From Zygnema cylindricum (Eukaryota; Streptophyta; Zygnematophyceae; Zygnematales; Zygnemataceae), in the NCBI GenBank assembly GCA_037447655.1, contig JBBHKE010002535.1, positions 1 through 25,442 of the forward strand: 25,442 nucleotides of DNA, read 5' to 3'. Shown in pieces: positions 16,544-25,442 of the stretch (within the stretch, counting starts at the first letter, position 1; each line of letters starts with the position of its first letter). Position numbers and translations under genes: made by a program. A model generated the notes under the pieces. That model did no database searches. It worked only from the letters and a program-made list of their open reading frames with translations, and had not been told where the DNA came from.

Positions 16544-19123
16544 CTCCCCTCCCAAATGCAACCATAACTCTCTAGTTCCCACCAGATATCTCATGACTCT
16601 CTTGGCTGCTTCCCAATCCCTCTTCCTAGGATCATTAAGACTCCTACTGAGTACACCAACTGCCGCCGCTATGTCCGGCCTGGTACAATTCATAAAATAG
16701 ATTAAGCTTCCTACGACCTGTCTATAAGGGATAGACTTCATGAACTCTCTCTCCTCTGGACTCATCTGATCGTCTAAGATCATCACTCCTCCTTCTTCAC
16801 TCCCATCACTTCCTTTTTTGAAGTCCATGGGAGTGGTACAACTGTTAGCATTTTCCATCTGGAATTTCTCAAGCATATTACCTATTGCTTCTTTCTGAGT
16901 AAGTCTGATAATCTTCTTCCCCCTATCTCTCTCCATTTGGATCCCCAAAATATATTTTGCCTCCCCTAAATCCTTCATATCAAATCTGCCCCTAAGATCT
17001 TTCTTTAGCCTATTGATATTCTTTAAAGACTTACTTAACACAAGCAGATCATCCACATAAATTGCAAGAAAAATGACACCATTCTCATCTTCAAACATAT
17101 AGATAGAATGGTCAGAGCTGATCCGGATGTATCCCAGATCGGTGAGAAACTCATCTAGTTTCTTATTCCACTGTCGGGGAGCCTGTTTCAGTCCATATAA
17201 CGACTTTATGAGCCTGCACACTTTGCTCTCTTCTCCTTCTTCCACAAACCCCTCGGGTTGCCTCATAAAAATTTCTTCCTCTAACTCACCATTAAGAAAA
17301 GCAGTCTTAATATCCATCAAGTGAATTTCCATGTCTTCCGCTGCGGCCAGACTGAGGAGAATCCTTACCGATGGGAACCGAACAACTGGAGCAAAGGTCT
17401 CCTCATAGTCAATCCCCTCTTTTTGGGTGAACCCCTTCGCTACCAATCGAGCCTTATGCCTCTCAATTGTATTATCTGGGTTCAGTTTTAGTTTAAATAC
17501 CCATTTACATCCAATAGGTTTTCTGTGTGGAGGGCAATCCGCTAGTTCCCAAGTATTTGCTTCCATGATAGAAGTCATCTCATCATTTATGGCTCTAATC
17601 CATCTTTCTTTCTCTGGACTATTCACTGCCTCTAAGTAAGACTGAGGCTCATCTGGGTGAGATAGCTTAGTTACCTTATGGGCAGCTTGTTTTTCCTGTA
17701 TCCTTTTGCTTCTCCTCCTTCCTCCCTCAAACTCCGAAGCTGGAATGGATGGAAGTCTTGGATTTCTTCTCACTGTCTCATCGGCTCCCCTGTCCATAAA
17801 AACCGTATCTTGTCCCGCTTCTTCCATCTCCTCGAAGTCCATAGGAGTATGTGAGGTTTCCCGTGAGTCTCCTGTATCTTCGATCTCCCCTGAATCTGTA
17901 ATCACAGTTTCACTCATGTCTTTTTCGGGAACGACTGAGTTCTCCTCACTTTCGGACTCAAATCTGATCCTTATCTTCTTTGTATATTTGAAGGGGTCAA
18001 ATGACTTCCCTTCATCCATGACAACTAAGTGTTTGACCATAATGATATCTTTCTTTGCTAAGTCATAGACTCTATATCCCTTAACATCCTCATCATATCC
18101 CACAAAATATCCAGGTTTTCCCTTAGCATCTAGTTTCCAATTTTTCCTATCCGTGTCAAGACTGTAAACTTGGCTACCAAATACTTTAAGGTGTGAGATA
18201 TCTGGTTTCCTTCCAACCCATCTCTTATAAGGTGTCACTCCCTTTACAGCTGAGGTAAGGACTCTATTTTTAATATAGTTGGCACAGTTCATTGCCTCTG
18301 CCCAAAATCTCTTTCCTATTTTCTTGTCTGCCAACATACTGCATGCACTATCTCCTAGTGTTCTATTCAACCTCTCAGCTACCCCATTTTGTTCTGGGTT
18401 ATATGGTACAGTTTTCTGGTGCTGCACTCCCTCATCTCTCAAATATTCCTCAAACTCGTTAGAGGTATATTCCCCCCCATTATCACTCCTTATCCTTTTA
18501 ATGGGGGTTTCATGCAACTTCTCACTCCAAGCTTTATATTCTTTGAAGTAAGTTGATGCTTCAGACTTTGTTTTCAGAAAGTAGACTCTAGAGTATCTAG
18601 ACCAGTCATCAGTTATTGTCATCATAAACCTCTTTCCTCCAACCGAAGGTACTTTTGCAGGCCCCCAAATATCTGTGTGGACTAAATCTAATACTTTCTC
18701 ACCTCTATATGTGGCGGCTTTGGGAAAGGGAAGTCTGTGAGCCTTACCTTGAGCACAACCACTACAATCATCCATCATTTCATTATCCCCAAACTCAATG
18801 CCATCTACTACCCCAAGTTTTTTCATTTCCCTTAACCTATCAAAATGTACATGCCCCAACCGCTTATGCCAAATCATCACCTTAGGAACACCAACATAGT
18901 AAGCATTCTTCTTTTCATTACTCAAGTTAAGCCTAAACATTCCTTGGCTATCCTTATTTGCTCTGAAGTAAACTTCATCCCCATACTTAGCTGTAAAGAC
19001 TCCCTTTCTAGGGAAGGTATCAAACTCTTTGTCATCTAACACAGACGTAGAGACAAGATTTTTACTCAGCTGAGGAATGTAAAGTATATCTGAGAATGTA
19101 AGTATAGAAGTCTTACCCTCCAC
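16544..19123 (-). pseudogene. Outer element: integrase-reverse transcriptase part of Pol
   Basis: An open stretch of about 860 codons between the TAA at 19124-19126 and the inner insertion. Counting from its first codon, the integrase zinc ligands are H86, H91, C120 and C123. The catalytic triad is D151, D214 and E250, with 35 residues between the last two. RT motifs MDIKTAF (603-609) and YVDD (689-692) are intact. It runs into IPYRQVVGSLIYFMNC and breaks at the inner LTR after LWLHLGGE; the last few codons before the apparent stop are LTR sequence. It has no start of its own and depends on the upstream Gag frame, which is broken twice. Confidence 0.92.
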
Positions 19124-19729
19124 TTAGACTTTCAGATCTACTGATCCCACTAGATTTGTAGTAACCACTCTCCCATCCCCAAACTCTATCTCTACAGTAG
19201 GAATCTTTCTTAGCTTTGTGAAGAGTTCTTTATCACGACACATATGCATGGATGCACCTGAGTCGATGATCCATTGTTCCTGTGGAGCTTCCCGAATTGC
19301 TCCAAGGGCACACTTCTGCCTCCGAAGGATCTCATTCTCCTCCAGATTCTCGTCAAGAAGAAGCTCCCCATCCTCCTCAGATGACTCATCCTCGGTTTCT
19401 CCTGACACTTTTGTAACCACAAGTGCCTTTTTCTTCCCTCCGGAAGAACCCCCTCCAGGGTTTTCTTCGAGCCTCAGCTCCGATAGCTTGACACAATCTG
19501 CAATAAAGTGTCCCGACTTTTTGCAATAATGACAAAGACCCTTTGGGGGCCTCTGTCCCCCAGAATTATCTCTTTCCCCTCTATAAGGTATCTTCGGGTC
19601 CTTCCCCCATCGGTCCCCTCCTGTTGCTAGAGCTTGAATGCTCTTTCCTCCTCTCCTAATCTTCATTGTGTTTTCCTGCACAAGTATCATCCTGACTACT
19701 GTAATCCATTTCCATGAACTATCAGGCAT
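19124..19729 (-). pseudogene. Outer element: late Gag and protease, ending in a nonsense codon
   Basis: The frame carries the zinc knuckle CHYCKKSGHFIADC and a protease with intact IIDSGASMHMC. It ends at TAA (19124-19126), where the inner element has a leucine TTA within LKVLVKGK, so one base change accounts for the stop. Upstream it is out of frame with the start of Gag because of a 1-nt loss at about 19728-19731. The ATG at 19729 is not the true start. Confidence 0.9.
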
Positions 19730-20406
19730 TCTCGTACTCGGTACACTATGTTTTCGAACTCATCTGGTAATTTCATGATATGGGTGTTAACTTTCATTTT
19801 CATTGTACCTGTCCACCCGGCACTTTCCATTTCCATATACAAACAAAAAAGATCCTTACAGTAATCTAACATCTTTCCTCCTTTGTAAGTGTAACTCAAT
19901 AGCTTTTGCTCAGCCAACTGGAGCTCCTGAATAGTTCCAGCTCTATAAATCTCCACCACACTCTCCCACAACTCCTCGGCCTTGTAAATGTGAAGATGAG
20001 GAGTGGCCAAACCTTGAGTGAGGTGCCTTAGAATGAAGTTCTTTGCAGCCATGTTTACATCCTCCCACATTTGAGTATCGTTCTCCACGGTCTTCACGGT
20101 CGCCGCTCCCGATACTGTGGCAATAGGAGTGAGGGGTGTCTCCTTCCCTTTCTCCTTTTCGGACACACTACTGTCCCCATCATCTGCCTCCTTCGCTGAG
20201 GCAGCCGTTGTTGCAGAAAACCTTACTCCCCCAAATCCTGGTGGAGTTCGCGAAGGTGGACGTTTCACTTGTCCACTGACGATACCCCAGTATCGTTTTT
20301 CACACAAAGCTCCCATCATCATGGCTTCCCAATAGATGAACCCAGATCCATTGAAGGTGGGCACCCTAGAGGGTGGGCCCATAACCTGCAATTCTGTGTC
20401 CTCCAT
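19730..20406 (-). pseudogene. Outer element: N-terminal Gag, frameshifted at its end
   Basis: This is the capsid-like part of Gag, starting at the LTR ATG (20406) or at the primer-binding-site ATG (20382). It shares QVMGPPSRVP and FNGxGFIYWE with the inner element, along with the conserved MAAKxFILRHLTQGLA block. After YRVRE the frame shifts: the inner element reads RVQDLPDS, whereas here GAATGCCTGAT lacks one base, so translation would end after a few wrong residues (stop at 19696). Confidence 0.92.
20372..20386 (-). other. Primer-binding site, half-tRNA type, outer element
   Basis: The sense strand reads GGTTATGGGCCCACC right after the 5' LTR, identical to the inner element. Its ATG (20380-20382) is in frame with Gag. 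Confidence 0.85.
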
Positions 20407-21428
20407 TGGACCACAGAATACAGGAAGCCTTTAGATAGTATTTAACTAACCCACTTTAAGCCACAACCACTGCTGCCCAAGAAGGCAAACTGACAATTTG
20501 ACTGCACCCCTGTGTAGCTTGGACTCCCCTGAGTCCGTAGAAAAAAGAATCACTGAAAAAGGCCAACCAGGCGATAAGTTATAGGGTGGCAAAGATGCCA
20601 ATTTATACAAACTCTCAGAGAGAGGACTATCTACCTAAATTTTCCTAAGTCCTAGTTTTTCCTACTTCTCTCTCACAGCTCCTATCTACTGCCTGTACGA
20701 ACCAATCAAAAAACTGTATAGTACAAGAAAGTACTACTGCCGATGTACTTTCTGTACGGCCTCTGTACGACAAGGCCATTAAGTGGACGCGTGTCCACTT
20801 TCCACTCGTCCGTACGTTCCTCGGAATTCCCGCGACCGAATGATGTCTTCCCACGTGGCGCCAGGTCATGCCACGTCACTAAATGCCAAAATGACAATTC
20901 CGGGATTTCGGCGATAATGTGCGCCGTTAGATTTGACGTGAAATTCAATCTCGGCCGTAATAAATACTTGCGCGATATTTGTTTCGCTTTCGAAACAAAA
21001 TGCGCGATATCCATTTCAAACAAGTACAGTACTTCGTATTTCGTAGAACTGTATCTATGTGTGGCGTCGAGGGTTTCAGTTAAATGAATCTAGTACATTA
21101 CAATAGATTAAATACTAATGAAACCCTATATCTCCTAACGGACTTCTACGACAGACTGGTTAGAGCTAACGGCTACGCCGCGCTCTACCGGTCGGGGGTT
21201 CGAGTCCTTCCGGACTCAACCTTTTGTTGAGAGTGGCTTAAGCCACTCTTTAGTCCTTCCTATGGAGTTGAGGCAGCCATGGCTCCATTGTTCTCTCTCT
21301 CTCTCCTTCAGTGACTACAACAAGTATGGGGGCGAGAGAGAGAGAAGAGATAGAGGCAGGCTGCCTACTTTTTCTTTTCTAATAAATTTAGACCTAGAAA
21401 ATGTATTTAAAAACTACTTATTTCAACA
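20387..21428 (-). repeat. 5' LTR of the outer element
   Basis: 1042 bp, TGTTGAAATAAG ... GAATTGCA in sense. It carries the tRNA-like segment (21140-21221, B-box 21197-21207), the CCACGTGG G-box (20851-20858), GCCACGTCAC (20870-20879) and the GACTC-AGGG hairpin (20521-20536). The TATA-like box seen in the 3' copy is altered here (TACGAAAT). The Gag ATG at 20406 lies just inside the LTR. Confidence 0.95.
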
Positions 21429-21433
21429 GTCGA
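21429..21433. repeat. Target-site duplication of the outer copia element, right
   Basis: GTCGA, identical to 8545-8549. Confidence 0.95.
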
Positions 21434-21482
21434 CTCGTGAAAGTGAATGGCGTCGACACAAGAAAGCCCTCTCATATATGTA

Positions 21483-21943
21483 GTGTTGTGTATCGGTGGG
21501 GTTTTGCTGATAATTGATATATCCATTTTTTTCGCTTATCGATAATTGATATATTGGCACGATATATCATTACTGGTGTTATCGTGATAAGAAACCGGGA
21601 ATATCGGTTTTGTATCGCGATAACACCAGTACCAATACCAATCTGCGATAAATGTACGGATTTTTGTACAATTATACGGAAAATTGTTCGTTCCAAAACT
21701 TGGTATACAAGGTATGGAACAGATTATCATACGTGGCGTGCCACGCTATATACAATCAAAAATATAATACAATATATTCTAAAGTATTATTATATAGCGT
21801 ACTATATTTTTTTTCTACTTATCATCGAGAAATGTCAATTTGTTGCTCTCGTAGCGATTTATTAAGACCCCTAACCGTTCGATAACGGATGACTATCGGT
21901 ATTGGATTTATCGTGTTGTTTTTTACCTGATACACAACACAAC
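21483..21943. mobile_element. Possible TIR element of about 460 bp
   Basis: GTGTTGTGTATCGGT at the left is mirrored by ACCTGATACACAACAC at the right (about 15 bp with one small indel). The interior is rich in ATCG/CGAT words. It includes GATAATTGATATAT twice (21509-21522 and 21541-21554) and a 14-bp hairpin. I cannot find a convincing target-site duplication, so the class is open; a hAT-like MITE is possible. Confidence 0.4.
21571..21631. repeat. Hairpin with 14-bp perfect arms
   Basis: TACTGGTGTTATCG (21571-21584) and CGATAACACCAGTA (21618-21631) are exact reverse complements. The interior adds a second imperfect stem, GAAACCG with CGGTTTT. Confidence 0.8.
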
Positions 21944-22391
21944 AGATTTGATTTATGCTAATAAAAAAAAATGGAGGATCGCGCTAACTTGTTCGCACAT
22001 GTTTAAATGTTTATTGTGTAAACACAAACTATGGAGCGTACATTATAGGATTGTATGGATAAATTATAATAAATGTGTGTGGATTAGTGCTAGTGAGCGT
22101 CAACAACATTATTTTTTCCTACACTAATAATTTCTCTACACTAGTAGCGTATCTCGGTGTACTCCAACAGCTCAATTGACAAAATTATATGTGTTGACTA
22201 TACCGCTCATGGTAATTATTGTTAAAAAATTGAGCTTTAACGCTAATTTAGTGTTAATAACTATATTTTGTGTATTCGTGTAAAATGAAAGAAACATTAA
22301 TATTAACTCAGGCACTTAACGCCAATTAGTTTGTCAACTTAAGAGCGTCTACGCCGAGTTGGCATCAACATTATTTTAAATGCAAGTGTGC
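21944..22391. other. AT-rich stretch, no gene seen
   Basis: Scattered TAACGCTAATTAG-like words resemble the termini of the TA-flanked MITEs and may be their remains. No gene is supportable. Confidence 0.45.
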
Positions 22392-22393
22392 TA

Positions 22394-22884
22394 CACCGCC
22401 AATTGCTATTAGAGTAAATAACGCTAATTCGGTCCCCTTAAAAAAAAACATGAAATACAATCCATAATTCTATTTTTTCCTTTACGCATTTTAGGGTTAT
22501 CTTTTTAACTAGCGTTAGTAACGGAAGTACACTGCAATGTTTATAGTTCGGTGTACGGACAGCTTTTTTCCGTACAAAAATGTAATTTTTGAAATACAAA
22601 TGTACAAAAAGTCATTTAATGTAATTGCGCACGTATGTGAATGTGCAATGGGAAAAAAAGACGCGAATATTCAAATTTTGGCTACGAATTGTCAGATTTT
22701 GTACGAATACATATATTGATGTAGACATTAATACGCAAGCATTTATTATTCGAAAAAACCCAAATAAGAGTTAGTGATTAATTAGTATATATGTTTTTTT
22801 TTTATTTGTGTTTTCCCAATCAGCGTAAAAAACACTATTTTTTTTACGCTATTTATTCTTTTACTCTTATAGCGATTGGCGGTG
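22394..22884. mobile_element. TA-flanked MITE, uninterrupted copy
   Basis: The termini CACCGCCAATTGCTATTAG and the mirrored right end are flanked by TA (22392-22393 and 22885-22886). Read in reverse it aligns with the two halves of 1175-3653 and has a single TAA exactly where the foldback element sits there, so it is the unfilled form. The 60-codon frame across it is incidental. Confidence 0.85.
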
Positions 22885-22886
22885 TA

Positions 22887-23107
22887 CCTTGACGGTGTCC
22901 GCCAAGAAATATACTTTTGGGTTTGGAAATCGTACGGAAGATATAATATAGAGTAGAATATCACATTATATTTTGATGCTTACGTTATTTTTTGCTTTAA
23001 TTTAAGTAATGTTCCTGATATTTATTACAGCTAGCAAGTATTGAAAGTTAATTCATAAGCGAAACGCACTTAGGGCATATTCCCATGTGATAAAGTAAGG
23101 GCTTTTT
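22887..23107. other. Spacer with a piece of shared repeat
   Basis: No gene seen. Around 23066-23095, CTTAGGGCATATTCCCATGT is an inverted relative of a piece near 640-670 at the left side of the window. A further relative lies near 23497-23528. Confidence 0.5.
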
Positions 23108-23414
23108 CCATAGTTCAAAAGTAGGTGAAAGTAGGCTCATACAATATGCCTATTGTATGCAAAATATACAATATGACATTAAGACTGGCATTGTATTCGG
23201 ACCTATTCAGACCAATTACAACATTCGGACCAAAAATTGGACCAATTAAAACATTCGGATCTAAAAATTTTATTTCACTATCAGATTTGGACGATTGGAC
23301 ATTCGCTGATCAAAGTAGCGATCTAAGAAGATCACATGAAAAGCCCATAACACAACTTACGATAAATGCGAAAACAAAAGGCTTACCATAAAAACGTCTA
23401 CTTTTGAACTATGG
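23108..23414 (+). mobile_element. 307-bp TIR element (MITE), right copy
   Basis: It runs from CCATAGTTCAAAAGTAGG to CTACTTTTGAACTATGG, the same length as the copy at 763-1069 and in the opposite orientation. It is flanked by T runs (23103-23107 and 23415-23419), compatible with a 5-bp duplication. Confidence 0.8.
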
Positions 23415-23419
23415 TTTTT

Positions 23420-23901
23420 TCAGTCATTTTCCTCCAAAACTTAGCGCGCAACGGGAAAATCTTCAACCGTACCAGCAAAACGAAAATGCCATCGTGTAAG
23501 GGTACTTTCACATGTACTGGAACTTAGTCTTGATACTTTGTTTTTTAGCGAATATTCTCAGTACTAATTTCAGAGCATTTGGATGAAAACGCAAATAACT
23601 TGTTACTTGAAAAATTGACTTAAGTAGACGTGTACAAAACAATGTGACAGATGAAGTGGTACACAAAATGAGGCGAACATCCACTATACTTCAATTTGAG
23701 GCGTCTTTTCGTAGGTTGTACAATTTTGGTGACTTCGTAATGTCCGTACGCCACATTGTTGACGTGTTGAAACATTAAAATACCTTTCGCTGTCGCACAA
23801 AAATGCGGTTTCGTTTTTGGTCTTCCAACTTGCCGACAGGTGCCCAATGTTTTTCCTACGCCGTTTGTGTGAAGACACGTGTGTTTGAGAGAGACAGCTC
23901 T
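23420..23901. other. Spacer, no gene seen
   Basis: Open frames on both strands have no recognisable motif. Confidence 0.5.
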
Positions 23902-24185
23902 TGTACGAAAATTAGCGCACGGAAAACAGTACGCACAAATGGAAACGTGAAGTGGGGATTTTTCTTTTGGTACTCCGCGCACAAAAATTGAAAAAACTTC
24001 CGACAAGTGCAACAGCATCTGCCTATTTTCTCACCTTATTAGACTTTATTTAAAATCACCTCTCGAGGTGATTTGATCTAAAGTTTGAACATGTGCTAGA
24101 AGGACCCGAAAATGGGTCGAAATGCGCTAGATGACAAATTGAATCGCGTTAAACGACAAACTACTGGACATATAGAGTTTCAAGG
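23902..24185. repeat. Dispersed repeat, right copy
   Basis: Matches 255-545 in the same orientation, including the conserved AAATCACCT/AGGTGATTT hairpin (24053-24074). It stops at the TA that flanks the next MITE fragment. Confidence 0.6.
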
Positions 24186-24187
24186 TA

Positions 24188-24270
24188 CACCGTGAATCGC
24201 TATTAGCGTAATGAAACAGATAGCGTAATGAAAGAATTAGCGTAATTTACGCTAATTGGGAATTTCAGTT
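24188..24270. mobile_element. Fragment of a TA-flanked MITE
   Basis: CACCGTGAATCGCTATTAGCG after TA (24186-24187) matches the termini of the other MITEs, followed by repeated TAGCGTAAT words. I cannot find a matching right end, so it is treated as partial. The end is approximate. Confidence 0.55.
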
Positions 24271-24363
24271 TTTGTCCAAAAAAAATTTATTATAATTTAT
24301 CATTAACTCTAATTTTTAAAGGGAATTGCTAATCGCAGAGACGATTTTTGCTGCGCGCAGGTA

Positions 24364-24979
24364 CACCGCGAATCGTAATTAGAGTAAATTACTCTAATTC
24401 GGTCGCTCGAAATTTCGACTCTATCACATCAAATAGAGTAAATGATTCTAATTTTTTCATTATTCTAATTTAGGTAAGTTTAATTAGCGTAACAAAATTG
24501 TAATACAGGTTTGTTTTAAATAGTGTGGAGTACGGACGACGTTCGACCGTGCAAAATTGTACTTTTTTAAGTAAAAAGGTACAAATAATGATTTAATACA
24601 ATTGCGCTCGCACGTGAAATCGCACTAAACGAAAAATTAATCACATCGAATAAAAGTCGTTCGCATAACTCTCGTCTATCGACAGCATCGTCGTCAGTGT
24701 GAACATCAGCTGACATTCAGCGCGACAAATAATACTAACGTCACAATGACGTCAAAACTATACGGACTGACAGATTCTGTACATCTACGTAATTTAGTGT
24801 CCATAATTTCAGCGCGGAAATTTATTGCCGACATAACCCAATATAGAGTACTTAAATAAATTAGAGTAAACTTCCTCTGTGAAAAAGTTCTATCACATAA
24901 ATTAGAGTTCATTACTCTAATTGTTTTTTTTTGTTTTTTTACTCTAATTTTTTCATTACTCTAATTACGATTCGCGGTG
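24364..24979 (+). mobile_element. TA-flanked MITE, second family, long copy
   Basis: CACCGCGAATCGTAATTAG at the left and the exact mirror at the right (24958-24979) are flanked by TA (24362-24363 and 24980-24981). It is the same family as 2728-3228, with about 115 bp more in the middle. Confidence 0.85.
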
Positions 24980-24981
24980 TA

Positions 24982-25442
24982 GTTGTCAGAAATTTTAGAT
25001 TTGAAGTACAATTTTGTACAGACTACGTACCTTAATTTCAGATCTGACGGTCAATCCGTCGAACAACTTTGACTGGCGGATTATTGTACCGGCGGTTAAA
25101 AAAGTGTCGCGTTTGCAAACGTCGACTGTCATAAAAAAAATAAAATTCACACGGCCGAAGCAGTTTTACTGTAACCAAACTGCGGCAGCCACATATAAAT
25201 AAAATGGCTGCGCGTAGGTAGTTTATCACTTCACGTTAGCCGCAAAAATGAAATCAACTCGTTGTCACGTCCACCGTGGACGTGACGACTTGTCATTTTA
25301 GTTTCATCCCTAGTTGTTCAATACGTGGATTTTTTCCATTTTTTTCCTGTTTCTACGCATTGTACGTGACTTTTGAAAAATATGCAAAAAAATGTCTACT
25401 GTAAACTGAAACTGACATATCATGGAAACTAATAAACAAAAT
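24982..25442. other. Right margin, no gene seen
   Basis: Short frames only. It contains the palindrome at 25264-25286 and the repeat segment shared with 8234-8263. Confidence 0.5.
25264..25286. repeat. Near-perfect 23-bp palindrome
   Basis: GTCACGTCCAC and GTGGACGTGAC are exact reverse complements around a single C. The flanks also mirror loosely (ATGAAA ... TTTCAT), so it may be the joined ends of an inverted repeat. Confidence 0.75.

Larger units (their letters stand above)
8550..21428 (-). mobile_element. Outer Ty1/copia LTR retrotransposon (family A), interrupted
   Basis: Two LTRs (8550-9590 and 20387-21428) flank a - strand Gag-PR-IN-RT-RH coding region, the Ty1/copia order. A perfect 5-bp duplication flanks the whole. 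The inner copia element 10094-16543 sits in the RNase H region; without it the element is about 6.4 kb. It is inactive by three independent lesions: a 1-nt frameshift near 19729, a TAA at 19124-19126, and the insertion. The LTRs differ at roughly two dozen places by eye, about 2%. Confidence 0.95.

Noticed and set aside
18655-18885. + strand ORFs within 11156-20406 as separate genes
   Set aside because: They are antisense shadows of the copia polyproteins and carry no motifs of their own.
23620-24018. 132-codon - strand ORF
   Set aside because: It overlaps a dispersed repeat with only loose conservation; no domain is recognised and the frame is not kept in the left copy.

Overview
The window looks like repeat-dense, non-genic nuclear DNA of a land plant or close relative. 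It holds Ty1/copia retrotransposons, a Mutator-like relic with SWIM and OTU segments, PIF/Harbinger-type and TA-flanked TIR elements, and minisatellites. Both copia elements carry a primer-binding site that, from memory of plant initiator tRNA-Met, matches its anticodon arm over 15 nt. I cannot name the species. No bacterial-style gene, rRNA, true tRNA or CRISPR array is visible.

Layout. 1-3655: diverged repeats and a three-deep nest. A TA-flanked MITE (1175-3653) is split by a TAA-flanked foldback element (1288-3260), which is itself split by a second TA-flanked MITE (2728-3228). 3656-8544: AT-rich DNA with a decayed MULE-OTU gene on the + strand (about 5215-6799) and three tandem-repeat tracts. 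8550-21428: an outer copia element on the - strand, flanked by a perfect GTCGA duplication. A second, related copia element (10094-16543, also - strand) has jumped into its RNase H region. 21434-25442: TIR elements, several of them second copies of those at the left end. One is an unfilled counterpart of the split MITE.

The copia pair. Each element has about 1.04-kb LTRs, a half-tRNA-type primer-binding site, a polypurine tract and a Gag-PR-IN-RT-RH polyprotein. The outer one is dead: a 1-nt frameshift in Gag, a nonsense codon after protease and the 6.45-kb insertion. The inner one is nearly intact but has a TAG between RT and RNase H and a Gly-to-Asp change in the protease DSGA motif. The two LTR families are largely diverged but share structured blocks at matching positions: an antisense tRNA-like segment, a U3 hairpin, a hairpin between CGCGCA repeats near the likely start of transcription, a GTAC cluster, and leader stem-loops with AGGG loops.

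Most distinctive: the Gag AUG lies inside the primer-binding site and would pair with the primer's CAU anticodon; four successive AGGG-loop hairpins in the inner leader; the antisense tRNA-like segment conserved in two LTR families; and the roughly 0.7-kb-arm foldback element with its empty-site paralogue in the same window.
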